Of a DNA stretch of 64,000 nucleotides, positions 37,401-45,334 are shown in pieces. Below the pieces are notes generated by a model, which worked only from the letters and a program-made list of their open reading frames with translations, was not told where the DNA came from and did not search any database. The position numbers were made by a program, and so were the translations under genes. This stretch comes from Eonycteris spelaea (lineage: Eukaryota > Chordata > Mammalia > Chiroptera > Pteropodidae): positions 748,501 to 812,500 of the forward strand of contig PUFA01000210.1 in NCBI GenBank assembly GCA_003508835.1, in the 5' to 3' direction. Every line of letters begins with the position of its first letter. The stretch's first letter is position 1.

Positions 37401-37923
37401 CTCCTTTAAGGTTTGAATTTAAGAAAGCTCTGCAGTTGACTGTGAAGGGATGTAACAGACCAATGTCAGCAATTACCAGGGCACTGCCCCACTGTCATAA
37501 AACTATAAGTAATAAGCCATGAACTTGTAGACAGAAACTAGTTCTATGTCAAGACGCCCCAAAACTACAGGGCTCTTGTCTGAAGCAAAAGAGGGCAATT
37601 AAGATTTCTTACTCCTCGTCTTGCAGGGTCTCTTCCTCCTCTTGGATCTGGAACTGGTTCTTCACAGGAGCTAGGTTCTCGGTCTTGGCATTGTAGTTCC
37701 GAAAGCAGACATTGAGCTTCTCATCAAATTCATTCACGAGGTCCTCCATGGACTTGAAGCTGATTATTTCAGAAGAAAAATTCTCAAGCTCAGAGAGGGA
37801 GGGGTCCTCTAGTTGGTGGGGAGATGAGCCATAGAAACACCGTGGCTTCTCCTCATGTTCCTCCAAGCAGGAGGGCCGAAGGTCCTCAAACTCTTCATCC
37901 AAACTCACCAGTGGCGCCTCCAT
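4753..37923 (-). CDS. FEZ1: FEZ1, fasciculation and elongation protein zeta 1 (nine coding exons, two frameshifting gaps)
   Basis: Family knowledge: FEZ1 is a cytosolic adaptor linking cargo to kinesin-1 heavy chain for axonal transport; it is mostly disordered with a C-terminal coiled-coil half. Seen: coding segments on the minus strand at 37923-37613, 31217-31120, 17166-17080, 15182-15015, 12614-12343, 11819-11739, 10257-10182, 7145-7080 and 4769-4753. All junctions are AG/GT and phases agree. Translation matches the human protein as I remember it from MEAPLVSLDEEFEDLRP to the final VLCPT. The exons total 1176 nt; 1179 nt are needed for 392 residues. Two nt are missing in exon 3 and one in exon 5, so the literal frame stops after 133 codons. 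Introns are present, so this is the parent locus and not a retrocopy. Identity is very secure; intactness is not. Confidence 0.96.
4955..5165 (+). repeat. MIR SINE
   Basis: GCTGCCTGGGTTCAAATCCTGG, GGAGATTACTTTACCTCTCTTG and AGAAAGTGCTTGGTAAATGTT follow a full sense MIR. The tRNA-like part is inactive. Confidence 0.85.
5513..5940 (+). mobile_element. Solo MaLR (MLT1-type) LTR with expanded CT tract
   Basis: It starts TGTTATAGACTGAATGCTTG and ends GCAGACTAACACA, as MaLR LTRs do, and is flanked by a near-matching 5-bp duplication (GGTAC / GATAC). A polypyrimidine run at about 5694-5756 interrupts the middle. No internal region follows. Confidence 0.8.
6140..6675 (+). mobile_element. L1 (L1M-type) 3' end
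   Basis: It resembles old L1 3' ends: GATTCTGATTCAAATAAACTG, then ATATTGTGGTTATGTTTTTAAGAGTC, TTTATGTATGAAAAATATTATGATC and a close AGTTTCCATAATACAAGATAAAA. Assignment to L1M is from memory. Confidence 0.6.
7080..7145 (-). CDS. FEZ1: FEZ1 exon 9 (residues 366-388)
   Basis: This is a 66-nt exon with acceptor TTCCCAG (AG 7147-7146) and donor GTATGA (from 7079). It encodes LFAMKEDNEKVPTLLTDYIL plus K and ends with the first base of the Val388 codon. Reading through the donor would give GMSSPAS, which is not FEZ1 and marks the intron. Confidence 0.97.
7146..10181 (-). other. FEZ1 intron 8, little recognisable content
   Basis: It contains an L2/MIR-like stretch at about 7650-7745 and an A-rich relic at about 7900-8045. 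The sequence 8280-10150 gives no family I can name. Open frames are short and lack codon bias. Confidence 0.55.
10182..10257 (-). CDS. FEZ1: FEZ1 exon 8 (residues 341-366)
   Basis: This is a 76-nt exon with acceptor TTGTAG (AG 10259-10258) and the consensus donor GTGAGT (from 10181). It reads YLNTVIPYEKKASPPSVEDL and then QMLTN plus the first base of an Ile codon. The codon is completed by TT at the start of exon 9, which fixes the junction. No breaks are seen. Confidence 0.97.
10850..11030 (+). repeat. MIR SINE
   Basis: ATGGCTCTGCCACTTGGCTCT, GTGTAGCCTTGGGAAAAGCTTG and CTCTCCAGGCCTTAGTTCTCAC follow the sense MIR core. Confidence 0.8.
11684..11725. repeat. Perfect 21-bp tandem duplication
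   Basis: GGAGGACAGCTGGGAACAGG plus G occurs twice head to tail (11684-11704, 11705-11725), 13 nt beyond the exon 7 splice donor on the transcribed strand. Confidence 0.95.
11739..11819 (-). CDS. FEZ1: FEZ1 exon 7 (residues 314-340)
   Basis: This is an 81-nt exon of 27 whole codons, acceptor CCCCAG (AG 11821-11820), donor GTACGA (from 11738). It encodes RFSMEGISNILQSGIRQTFG and then SSGPDKQ. Human has T where this copy has P in SSGPDKQ as I remember it. A perfect 21-bp tandem duplication begins 13 nt into the downstream intron (11684-11725), close to but outside the donor. Confidence 0.97.
11820..12342 (-). other. FEZ1 intron 6, no recognised feature
   Basis: A short 523-nt intron. I see no repeat family or secondary gene in it. 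Confidence 0.7.
12343..12614 (-). CDS. FEZ1: FEZ1 exon 6 (residues 223-313), coiled-coil core
   Basis: This is the largest coding exon, 272 nt, with acceptor CCTGCAG (AG 12616-12615) and donor GTATGT (from 12342). It encodes LRHMSGSELTELLDQVEGAI, a heptad-like Leu/Glu/Lys-rich stretch through LARRDELEFEKEVKNSF and VQNKQKEQRELMKKRRKEKG, ending GNQMPLK. Known for the family: the C-terminal coiled-coil half mediates dimerisation and most partner binding. The basic KKRRKEK cluster follows the coiled coil. The exon has no breaks and matches the human protein as I recall it over its whole length. Confidence 0.98.
12615..15014 (-). other. FEZ1 intron 5: two MIRs and an ATT microsatellite
   Basis: MIR-like sequence lies at 13960-14090 and 14530-14685, the second ending in (ATT)n at 14680-14715. 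The stretch 12615-13950 is unassigned; its overlapping frames on both strands (up to 144 codons) have no recognisable domain. Confidence 0.6.
14530..14715 (+). repeat. MIR SINE running into (ATT)n
   Basis: GGCCTTGAACAAGTCACTTAAC and GGGGATGAAATGAGATTATGC match the sense MIR 3' half. The end has expanded to about 12 ATT units. Confidence 0.75.
15015..15182 (-). CDS. FEZ1: FEZ1 exon 5 (residues 167-223), with a 1-nt gap
   Basis: Acceptor CTCCAG ends at 15183 and donor GTGAGG starts at 15014. The exon begins VIEEIEEMMQNSP. The expected bases CCCCGGATCC are then CCCCGATCC (plus strand 15140-15150 reads gatcggggag), so one base is missing near 15144. Past that point the conserved protein continues in the next frame: an acidic run, then SSQADSVLLREMQALTQTF, then NNTWSYE plus the first base of a Gly codon that exon 6 completes. 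The exon is 168 nt; 169 are required. The break falls beside a short homopolymer, as sequencing errors often do. Confidence 0.92.
15183..17079 (-). other. FEZ1 intron 4, A/T-rich, no family recognised
   Basis: It holds short homopolymers (G9 near 15560, A13 near 15690), a 13-bp tandem duplication AGGAATAACTGTT at 16248-16273 and a TTTTC-rich run at about 16588-16611. A MIR-like tail may lie at about 16860-16965. Nothing is assigned with confidence. Confidence 0.55.
17080..17166 (-). CDS. FEZ1: FEZ1 exon 4 (residues 138-166)
   Basis: This is an 87-nt exon of 29 whole codons between CTTAG (acceptor AG 17168-17167) and donor GTATGA (from 17079). It reads IHEKEEEEFNEKSEHDSG and then INEEPLLTADQ, part of the acidic, poorly structured middle region. 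The same segment in human has N for the H in SEHDSG as I recall it. Phase 0 at both ends would allow skipping without a frameshift. Confidence 0.97.
19452..19491. repeat. (GATA)10 microsatellite
   Basis: About ten uninterrupted GATA units, preceded by TATGTGATAGGT. Confidence 0.97.
22185..22385 (+). mobile_element. MaLR (MLT1-type) LTR 3' fragment nested in L1
   Basis: GAACTGGCACCCTGATCTTGG, AGAAATAAATTTCTATTGTG and GCAGCCCAAACGAACTAAG match the MaLR 3' end. It carries a perfect 15-bp duplication ACCTCCAGCCTCTGT near 22280-22310. Confidence 0.75.
23937..24279 (+). mobile_element. Solo LTR (class I-like) inserted in L1
   Basis: The termini are an inverted repeat TGTTAA...TTAACA. The flanks TAGG and TAGA are an imperfect 4-bp duplication, and removing the insert rejoins a typical L1 ORF2 line (ATCTAGAATATA / GAACTCTAACAACTC). 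An internal CAATAAACTC polyadenylation-type signal fits an LTR. Confidence 0.75.
25125..25260 (+). mobile_element. Short L1 ORF2 fragment
   Basis: CATCATGACCAAGTTAGGTTTATCTC, GTTAATTTAATATTTGAAAATCAATTC and TTCATCTCAATAAGCAGAAAAC follow L1 ORF2. A parallel copy of this stretch is at about 23094-23200. Confidence 0.65.
25340..26450 (+). mobile_element. L1-related (HAL1-type) element, 3' part
   Basis: Landmarks are GAACAATGCCTTTGGAATTC, GAATCCCCAGGAAGAAGGTG, CTCCAGGTTGTACAAGAG, ACAATATGTACAGTTACATG and TGGTTGCCTCTATGGAGTAGGG. They occur in the order I remember for an old L1-like repeat, probably HAL1. A (TTTG)7 run lies at 26366-26393. Family name is from memory. Confidence 0.55.
26456..28895 (+). 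mobile_element. Internally deleted L1: 5' region, ORF1 and 3' end
   Basis: 5' UTR-like sequence is followed by an ORF1p remnant open for 155 codons (27318-27785): MESSNLTDADFKTLVTKKLN, a coiled-coil stretch with KNIKMEMEIIKRNQSEMKN, then RVTTSVSQGYLKRENKK, where a frameshift truncates it. ORF1-derived sequence continues to about 28200 (TTTGCAGGACAAAAGGGC, TACAACCAAGAATATTTCACC). Most of ORF2 is absent. The element resumes with CTGAATGAAGTAAGTCAG and ends at AATAAAGCTGGAAGAAAAAAAA near 28895. Confidence 0.8.
29095..29285 (-). mobile_element. Antisense L1 3' fragment
   Basis: TATGGTGACATTGGTAAAC, TTACATTGTGTGTTCAGCTCCC and TCTTTCTGTCACCATATATTTG match the reverse strand of a laurasiatherian L1 3'UTR. 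Confidence 0.65.
31120..31217 (-). CDS. FEZ1: FEZ1 exon 3 (residues 104-137), with a 2-nt gap
   Basis: Acceptor TTTACAG is at 31224-31218 and donor GTACCT starts at 31119. The frame from exon 2 reads VWDALTDNYIPSLSEDWRDP, then N-I, and then breaks. After the ATC codon the expected GAG GCT CTG is GGC TCT GAA, because two bases are missing between 31150 and 31151. The literal frame meets TGA at 31129-31127. In the shifted frame the exon resumes ALNGNSSDTE and joins exon 4 in phase, so the gap is an isolated indel in a conserved exon. The exon is 98 nt where 100 are required. The serine after GN sits where I remember Cys133 in human FEZ1. Confidence 0.92.
33420..33650 (-). repeat. MIR SINE
   Basis: Antisense MIR: AACCAAGTACTATTCTAAAC, AACTCTGTAGGGCAGAGAC and GAGTTAGGATTTGAACCCAGG. 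Confidence 0.8.
33661..33745. repeat. Three copies of a 17-bp unit with T-rich spacers
   Basis: TAACTCCTCCAATTCTT occurs at 33661, 33693 and 33729. Copies two and three also share the following GATAAA and the preceding TTTTCATT, so the array probably grew by local duplication. Confidence 0.95.
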
Positions 37924-37956
37924 TCTTCACAGCTGCAACTTTCAGGATTCGTTTAT
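37613..37956 (-). CDS. FEZ1: FEZ1 exon 2 (33 nt 5'UTR, start codon, residues 1-104)
   Basis: Acceptor AG is at 37958-37957 after a pyrimidine-rich TTCTTCT tract; 33 nt of 5'UTR precede the ATG at 37923-37921. The context GAAGAATGGAGG has A at -3 and G at +4, a good initiator. The exon codes MEAPLVSLDEEFEDLRP at the start, then the acidic N-terminal region with SLSELENFSSEIISFKSMED and NYNAKTENLAPVKNQ. The exon ends in phase 2 (GA) at donor GTAAGA (37612-37607) and completes a Glu codon with exon 3. Differences from human that I notice, such as SCLEEHEEKPRC, are conservative species changes. Confidence 0.97.
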
Positions 37957-38149
37957 CTAGAAGAACAAACAAGATAATGTGAGTTTGAACTGGGCTTTTG
38001 GTCCAACGTAATCACATATTCCATTATCTCTGTCTCTCTAAAAACAAAGATTCCACTTCGCTGGCATCCATCACTTCTGCACTTCCTCATTATGTACTTA
38101 AAAAATTCAAATAGCATTTGAGACACACCTACTTCCAATTCCCTCCAAA

Positions 38150-38385
38150 GTGCAGTGGTTAAGTGTACGGCCCTGGACTAGACTACCTAGACTTGTATCC
38201 TGTTCTGCCCTTTACCAGCTGCAACCTTAGTAAGGTACTTAACTTCTCTGCTTCCTTTTATTCATCTCAGGATAGATATAATAATGGGACCTATCTCCAA
38301 GGGTTGTCATGGGGTTAAAGGAGTAAACACAGAGAAGACCTTAAAACAATGCCTGGCAGACAGTAACTATCAATATTGTTCAATA
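38150..38385 (+). repeat. MIR SINE
   Basis: CAGTGGTTAAGTGTACGGCC, TAAGGTACTTAACTTCTCTGC, GGGTTGTCATGGGGTTAAAGG and ATGCCTGGCAGACAGTAAC give a nearly full sense MIR. Confidence 0.9.
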
Positions 38386-40229
38386 TGTGTGCACATCCTT
38401 AAGTTGGAAGTTTTTCATAACATATTTGGGGCAAAACCTAACCTGACATAAGCTCATTTGGCGACTAAAAGATTTACATGAAATATAAAAGCTGCCTTAT
38501 GGTTTTAAGTTATCCCATTTAGTGTGTTTTGCTGGAGAAATATTAATTTTTTAAAATGGTAGAGATTGCTGCTCCAGGCCCAGGGAAGATATACAGAATA
38601 TGTACTCTCTTATTGCCTTCAAAAATTTGAGATAATCTACATTCTGAAACATGCCTGGATAGGGTTTGTGAACCTGAATATTACTACCTTCTCATCAAAT
38701 AATATATACTAATAAAATACCAATAGAGACTTTCAAACAAGCACCTGAGTTTTTCCCAGACACAGAGTATATGTCTGGACTAGAGGAATGAATTAAATGA
38801 TCTATTATACTGTAAGAGACAGCCCCAGCTGTTACACAGCCAGAGTCCATAACAATCTTGGGCACTGCACCCTGGAGGGCTGCATACTCAGGCCTCCCTT
38901 CATTTCCCAACAGCTCTAGGCCTTCTTCATACATTGCCTTAGACTGTGCTTTATCCATCGCATGAACCTCCAAGCCCTCCCCCAATTTGAATCTAAATTC
39001 CTCAAGGGCATAGACATCCTCTAAATATCCTCCACTACTCCTAGTACACACTGCCCTGTAGCTAGGCAATCAATCGATGTGTACTTACTGAAAAATTATC
39101 TTCTCACGCCACATACAGTTTCTCGTTTTCAATTTCAGGCAGCACCAGCATCATTATCTATGACATCCTTCTCTACACACACAAGTTCCTTCTTCGTAAT
39201 ACAGAAAGACAACCCAACTTTTCTCTCCTGTCCGTGTGATTATTTATCCAGTTAGATGTCTTTAAATTGGAACCACTACCTGAGAATCAGACAGACAGCA
39301 AAAGCCATGGGTTTTGCCCTAGGAGTGCCATTCTCCATCTCTACCTACGAAGCTAAAACTTCAGCTAAGCAAGGCAAAAGGCGTGCCAGGTGAGGATGGA
39401 CAGCGCTTCCTGGGATTTTACTGGGCCTAAATCAGTTAGCATAGCATCCATCCAAACATATTCTGAGTATTTATGACTTGCAAAGGCAACATAATAAGAC
39501 CTACCTTAAAATACAAAAAAGACATAAAAGCAGTATGATATCTTGGAAGGAACACAGGCTCCAGAGGCAACAGATCTGCCAATGTCTGGCTCGGTGACAA
39601 GCATCATGGGTCCTGATTACCTCATTTGTTAAAATGAAGGTGTTGGTATAGACCTACTACCTTTGGAAGTTAATTTTAATAACATATTAATTTAATTAAT
39701 ATTTAATTATGATATATTTTAATAATATATTTTATTTAATTCAATATACCCAAAATATCACCATTTCAAAATGTAAAATATTCCATGTTTTAAAATATGA
39801 ATGAGACATTTTACGTTTTTTTCCATACTCAGGCTTTGAAATTCAGGGTGTATTTGACATTCACAGTACGTGTCCATTTGAATGAACTACCTTTCCAACA
39901 CTGGATAGTCTCACGTAGCTAGTGGCTACCATATTGGATAGCACAATTATAAACCAATATACAACTACTTGTCAGTCAGATATTCTTCACCTAGGGTCTA
40001 CAGACCCCAAGTGTTCTTTAAATATAACTGCATTTTATTTGATGAATTTAAAAACGTATTCAGAGAAGGATCTCATAGATTTCTCTATGTTGTCAAAGGG
40101 GCCCATAGCACAAAAATGATTAGGAACCCCTGAGTGGCAAAGTGAGTTTAGAAAAGATCACAGAGTGCAATAGATAGTAAGGAAAGTTTTACAGACAAGG
40201 CCTTTGTGTTGTCGGAGATGGGACTCTGT

Positions 40230-40450
40230 GATGGTGAAGAGCCTGGACTCCAGGATCCTGTCCTGATCTTATCACTTTCTAGGGGAGATTTGGGGCAAAT
40301 GATCAGCCTCTTTGTGCTTCAGTTTCTCATCTGTAAAATGGATTTAGAATAGTACTTACATTGAAGGCTGTTTTGTGAAGTAAATGAGATCACCTTTGAA
40401 GTGCTAAACCCAATGTATGGAATACACAGTGTCCAATAAATGTCAATGAT
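40230..40450 (+). repeat. MIR SINE
   Basis: GAAGAGCCTGGACTCCAGGAT, CAGTTTCTCATCTGTAAAATGG and ACAGTGTCCAATAAATGTC. Confidence 0.85.
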
Positions 40451-42614
40451 TTTAGAAAAACAAGGATAACTTAGTTACGTGGAAATATGGAGTAACAGTG
40501 CTTCAAGTAAAAGAAAAACTACCCCTGCTATGATATTCTATGTGCGATGCTTCAAAATGCTTATCAAATGAGAGAACTATTGCTAAATGAAGTTTATCAC
40601 CTTTTTTTGCAAAAGCACCCCTCCTGTTTTCAATTCCAAGCCTCTTGGATCATGGGCCCATTTCAGAGAGATATGAAAGCTAACCAGTTGATGTTCCGAA
40701 AATGTGCACTTCCTTTAAATGTGCACTCTTTAGGAGATAAGGGGGGGGGGTGCTGGGAGGAGTAGGTAATACCAAGGGTGCACTGATTTGAAATGGCAAA
40801 ATTTATACTAATTAACCAGTAACAAGAGGGCAATCCAACCAGAATCTAGGACTAAGATCCACTTCAGAGTGTTCGCAACAGGAAGATTATGCCGAAAACA
40901 CCTACCCTCAGCCTAGGCAGGCCCTACAGAAATGGATTCCTCTAGATGATAAAAGAAGAAACAGATGTCACAGCTCTAGATTTCAGAAACATGATTGCAA
41001 TCCACAATAAAGCCTGATTTATTTTCATTAATGCACTACCCTAGGAGCCAAGAAACTCTGCAAGAATGGCCAGCTGGAAATCAAAAGTCACTCAACACCC
41101 AAAATAAGCCCAACGTTTGTAGAAAAATCCCAGGCTGCAGCAGAGGAAAGCCAGGCATTCTGATTGGCCCTACCATGGCCTTGAGGAGGGTCTCTGCGTT
41201 GGGGCTGGCAGCCCTTCTTGAAATGATGCCCTCTCTCTCCTTCCTTCAGCTCACTTTCTTTTGCTCTTCTCTATTGGTGAGGCGCCTTCCCACCCCCCCC
41301 ACCGCGCCCCAGCTGAAATGTCCTACTCTTGCATCCTGGCAAGCTCGCCCCCATCTTCATTCACAGCTCTCCTCCCCTCAAAAGCTAGAGTTAATGGAAT
41401 TGATAGCTTACCCTCTTTCTCTAGACTTTCAAAATCGATTTTTTAAAAATACATAAAGAATGGAAAAGAAGGAACCATAGAAGGGTTGTCTCGTTTTCTT
41501 CTCTTTATCATAGAACAGAATGCAAGACTATAGTTCAGTTATGTCCTATATAACCTATTCCATTTATTTTGGCTCCCAATAGATGGTGTAATCTGGAAAA
41601 GAAAAGGCACCACGGAGCTTAAGAGAGGCCCAGTAGGAAACACATAAACCTCTCATGGGGCATAAAGATGTACTAGACACAGCTTGGGGCTGCAGTACAG
41701 ATTTCCAGTCCTTGCTTTGCTGAGCAGAGCAGACTAGAGCAGATCAGCAAAGAATTCACCATGCCTCCACAGAGGCCCCCTGACATCTTCCCCTTCTTCC
41801 CATCACTGGCCCCATCGATCAACTGATACTGTGTGCGCTCATCACCATCCCTAGAACCTGCCCTCCGCTACTCAGCAAAACCCAGTCAGTATAAATGATT
41901 GTGCCAGCTTCACATTTGGACAGAAAGAGAGTATTTCATTTGCATGTAAACCAACAACCCCTTTGCAGTTCTACTTCCTCCTGTTTCCCCTCCTCCTGCT
42001 GCTCCATTCACCCTCATCGCACATTCCCCCACCCTCCGCCTCTGCGCTGTTGGGGTAAAGAAAGGCTCCCGAAGCAGCACAATGGCTGGCGAGCCAAGAA
42101 AGCTGGGCTCATCCCGCGGCCGCACACAGACTCCACGGCCCTTGTGACCAAATAAGACCGGGAAACCCGAGTGGGAAGTGGGGCTTAGAGGTGTGCGGCG
42201 AGGAGGGAAGGGATAGGCAAGGGAGAAGAGAAGGCTGTGGTAACAGCTCCCAGTTCGGGCTCTGTCCAGCGTGGCGCGCCGAGCTTCAGAGGCCCTGAGC
42301 CCACAGCAGGCGGCGCGCCCCCCACCACACTCGTCCTTTCTCCGACCTGTTCTGTGGTCCAACAATCGCTCCCCAGCGTCGGCGGCAGTAGCCAAGGTGC
42401 TGACCTTGCAGGAATGTTCGGACCTGGGGGAGGCCTGGCACCCCACGGAGGGCACGGCGGGGGTGGGGGGCAGGGAGAGCTCTTAGGGCAGAGATGACTC
42501 TGAGGCGTTAAAGGTGGCAGACCGCGTAACGGTCCTGGGAGGAGGCACTGACCCACTGCTCCAGCACAACCGGGCAGCGTCCTCTGCCTCCCTGGTCCCA
42601 GACCGCGTGCTCGG

Positions 42615-42617
<3 letters not shown>

Positions 42618-42656
<39 letters not shown>

Positions 42657-42676
42657 CACACTCTCTCTCTCTCTTC

Positions 42677-42717
<41 letters not shown>

Positions 42718-42800
42718 TCTCACACACATGCACACAGGCGCGCGTACACACACACACAGTTACACACATTTACACACACACGCACGCACACACACACACG
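42618..42800. repeat. Compound (CA)n-(CT)n-(CA)n microsatellite in the CpG island
   Basis: A run of about 18 CA units (42618-42654) is followed by CT units (42659-42694), a second CA run (42695-42716) and degenerate CA/GC-rich repeats to 42800. It begins about 290 nt inside intron 1 of FEZ1. Alternating purine-pyrimidine and polypurine tracts are prone to non-B DNA and length polymorphism. The long open frames overlapping it on both strands are products of this composition. Confidence 0.95.
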
Positions 42801-43088
42801 CCTGGCTGAGGGCCCAGGCTCTGATGCTGCTGGCAGTGTCCTCGTCCCACGTCCCCAGCCCGGCGCTGCGTCCCCGCTGCGCTCCCGCGAAGGGCCGGGC
42901 AGAGAGGGTTGACCTCCCGGCTCTTCCTTTCCGATTCCAAGATGGGACGGGTCAGGGGTGCGGCGCTGCAGCGCCCCTAGACCTACCGACCGGGAAGCCC
43001 GGGTCGCGGGGCCTCCTTAACCACCCCGTCCAACCCCCACCCACGACTGTGGGTCGGTCCGGACCAAAGTCGCCCCCCGCGACTGCAC

Positions 43089-43215
43089 CTGTGCTGATCC
43101 TGGCGAAGGGAGGCGAGTCCCGGGGCTCAGCGGGACACCGCCATCCACAGAACAGCCGGAGCTCAGCGCAGGGCAGCACCGGGGCAGCGGCGGCGGCTGC
43201 AGCGAGCTCCCCTCA
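43089..43215 (-). other. FEZ1: Probable non-coding exon 1 of FEZ1 (5'UTR)
   Basis: Within the CpG island the minus strand carries ATCAGCACAG followed by GTGCAG, a usable donor (GT at 43088-43087). Upstream is a GC-rich leader with CCGCCGCCGCTGCC. The human gene has a non-coding first exon ahead of the ATG-bearing exon, so this is the expected place. The 3' edge is a moderate-confidence donor call; the 5' edge (TSS) is a guess based on the GC-box block at about 43216-43236. Confidence 0.5.
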
Positions 43216-43304
43216 ACCCGCCCTCCGCCCCTCCCCGCGCTCGTGCCCGGGATCTGGGGGCGCGCCCGCGCTCGGGCACTCGCCCACAGGCACGCGCGAA
43301 ACCC

Positions 43305-43313
43305 ATGCGTCAT
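43305..43313 (-). promoter_or_regulatory. CRE/AP-1-like element ATGACGCAT
   Basis: The minus strand reads ATGACGCAT, a close variant of the CRE/ATF site with the core TGACG, about 90 nt upstream of the guessed exon 1 edge and just inside the island boundary. Binding is inferred from the motif only. Confidence 0.35.
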
Positions 43314-44264
43314 CTCCTCGTTAACATTCATAGCCTGCCTTGGAGCAGGTGGCTGGCTGCCTTTATTAATATTTATGAATTACTGCCCCCCCTTTAACAT
43401 CGGCCTTTCTGCTTCCCGTATGAATATGCAGAAGCTCCAAGATGTGCGCGTGCAGTATCTCCCAGTATGGAAACCTCACTGGGTCTGACGCTGTAGATTC
43501 TTCATAAAAATTAGGCGGTGGCTGAGTGGATGGGCAAGCGGATGCCAGCAGAAACTCTAAGACCGCCTGCACTCTCTGGAACTCCCCATTCTACTCTACT
43601 GGTGCTGAGGTGGGCAAACTGAGGGATGCTTGCCACCACCGACTCTGACCTCCAGCCAAAGGCCATAAACACTTTTACTGCTCAAAGATGCAGGATGCGA
43701 GCTGAATCCAGGCCGATAAAGCTGAGTGAGATTTCACGCTCTGGAGAACTTGAGATGATGAGGCGAATTCGCCAGGCGATATAAGGAAGGACCCTGGGGC
43801 CTTATGAAAATTTACTCCTCCTTCATTTGTCTTGTTCACTATACATAAGCATGTGCTTGTAGATGCTCTGTAGGAAATCTAAAAATTCATGAAAGCAGAC
43901 AACGAAAAGTGCAAGAACTGCAAGTGTCAATGGGAGGCACCTTGGAAGAGCATGTTTGCTGAGAGAACCCAAGTACTTTGACAAGCTAGAAATGAAGTCA
44001 GAGGAACTGGTGGGAGTCTAACGGTGAAGTATCTCTGGGCTTGGCTGAGACTCTCAGCTGAAAGCAGCAAACAGCCTTTCCTTTGCTCATTTATGCATTC
44101 ATTCCACAAACATATCAATCATGAGAAGAAAGCAAAGCAGAGGGAAAAGGTCCCATGAGGTGAGAGGAACAGCTAGCTGGCCACCACCCTCCTGGTGGCA
44201 TTAACCAGACAGTTTCTTTCCATTGGAGTGAAAGGAAAGTAGGCGGCTAGAAGATCCCTGAGCC

Positions 44265-44455
44265 TACTTTCTTGGGATGATTCTCAGTTCTGTGACTTGA
44301 GCGACTTAACCTCCTTGGGCCTCACGTCCTCCTCTATAAAATGAGGACATTTAATAGCACCCACTTCTGAGCCTGTCGTGGGATTAGAGTTAATGTGTGT
44401 GAAGTACTTTAGGCAAAACAGAAAGTACCATTTAAGTCTTGGCAATTATCTTCCT
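44265..44455 (+). repeat. MIR SINE
   Basis: GTGACTTGAGCGACTTAACCTC, TCCTCTATAAAATGAGGAC and GGGATTAGAGTTAATGTGTG match the sense MIR core. A second MIR follows at 44540. Confidence 0.85.
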
Positions 44456-44539
44456 TAGGGGACACTGTCCTAGAGGCTGCCTCCTGTTCCTATCATCAAA
44501 GTATAGTACTCACAGGTGTGAGAGAGGTTTTAGGAAGTA

Positions 44540-44770
44540 TAGGAAAGTGATAAAGAGCGTGGGCTCTGTGGAAAACTTGGGTTCAAACCCCAGAGTTCTA
44601 TTTATTAGCTGGTGACCTTGTGTACGTTACGTACCCTCTCTGAGCTTCAGTTTCCTCATCTATAGACTAGAGATTCCATGATCTACTGCAAGGTTGTCGT
44701 TGTGCACATTAAATAATATAATACCTGAAAAATGCTTGGCATAGTGCCAGGTGTATAATAAATGAATTCT
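44540..44770 (+). repeat. MIR SINE
   Basis: GAGCGTGGGCTCTGTGGAAAAC, TTGGGTTCAAACCCCAGAG, CAGTTTCCTCATCTATAGAC and GCATAGTGCCAGGTGTATAATAA. It retains the B-box-like GGTTCAAACC. Confidence 0.9.
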
Positions 44771-44776
44771 GTTGTT

Positions 44777-44780
<4 letters not shown>

Positions 44781-44844
<64 letters not shown>

Positions 44845-44872
44845 AGAGAGGAGAGAGAGAGAGAGAGAGAGA
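44781..44872. repeat. Compound (GT)n(GA)n microsatellite
   Basis: About 17 GT units followed by a long GA tract with two short interruptions, directly after the MIR tail. Confidence 0.97.
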
Positions 44873-44954
44873 ATTTGAAGGAATTGGAAGCTGAGGACTG
44901 ATATTCTAGGTATTGGAGATGAAAATGTCCTGAACATGAGCAAAGCTATTCTTC

Positions 44955-45210
44955 CAGTGAATATTTTCTTTCATTTCATTGTGGTAAAGAATACATAACA
45001 ACATGTACCATGTTAATGTATATAATCTAGTGGGATTAAGTGCTTTTAAGGGTCATCCATGTTACAGCATGTGTCAGAATTTTATTCCTTTTTTAAAGCT
45101 GAGTGATAGTCCATTGTATGGATATACCACAATCTGTTTATCCATTCATTCATCTCTAGACATTTGGATTGTTCCTACCTTTTGGCTACTGTGAATACTG
45201 CTAATTTCAG
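44955..45210 (-). mobile_element. Antisense L1 3' fragment
   Basis: CATTGTGGTAAAGAATACATAAC, GAGTGATAGTCCATTGTATGG, CCACAATCTGTTTATCCATTC and TTTTGGCTACTGTGAATACTGC match the antisense L1 3' end. Confidence 0.85.
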
Positions 45211-45334
45211 GGAACATTTTCTTTTATTGCATTCTATGACCTATGCTAGAACCTAGGGAGGTATTAATGAAGGTATGCCTTTGAGAGATCCAGACTTCAG
45301 TGCCTTGATTTCCAAGCTCTGCTACTTGGAACCC

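Larger units (their letters stand above)
31218..37612 (-). other. FEZ1 intron 2: MIRs, microsatellite, three-copy short repeat
   Basis: A degenerate (GGTAGA)n lies at 31636-31690, MIR at 33420-33650, a three-copy 17-bp repeat at 33661-33745, a MIR tail at 36130-36240 and an L2/MIR-type stretch at about 36520-36660. No gene is seen; ORFs are under 105 codons. Confidence 0.65.
37957..43088 (-). other. FEZ1 intron 1
   Basis: It contains MIRs at 38150-38385, about 39520-39665 and 40230-40450, an L2-type relic at about 38930-39100, A/T-rich sequence at 39660-39790, a G10 run at 40741-40750 and, towards the promoter, the CpG island with its microsatellite. The open frame at 38695-39069 (124 codons, minus) overlaps the relic and shows no domain. 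Confidence 0.65.
42050..43330 (-). promoter_or_regulatory. FEZ1: CpG island containing the FEZ1 promoter
   Basis: CG dinucleotides are dense here, for example around 42270-42320 and 42840-43300, in a window otherwise strongly CpG-depleted. The island includes GGGGCGGAG and GGGCGGG Sp1-type boxes on the minus strand near 43216-43236. It lies about 5.2 kb upstream of the coding start, in the right orientation for FEZ1 transcription. It is interrupted by a compound microsatellite at 42618-42800. No strong TATA box is seen at the guessed start site, consistent with a dispersed CpG-island promoter. Confidence 0.8.

Noticed and set aside
38695..39069. 124-codon minus-strand frame with protein-like composition (intron 1)
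   Set aside because: The start overlaps a decayed L2-type repeat (GCCCTTGAGGAATTTAGATTC) and no domain or homologue is recognised. It is most likely repeat-derived.
39388..39415. REST/RE1-like half site GGACAGCGC in FEZ1 intron 1
   Set aside because: Only the right half matches; no left half CAGCACC occurs at an accepted spacing. FEZ1 being neuronal makes the idea tempting, but the sequence does not support it.
42185..43324. Open frames of about 200 codons on both strands in the CpG island
   Set aside because: They run through the CA/CT microsatellite and GC-rich promoter DNA, overlap each other on opposite strands and contain low-complexity repeats. They are explained by composition and stop-codon scarcity.
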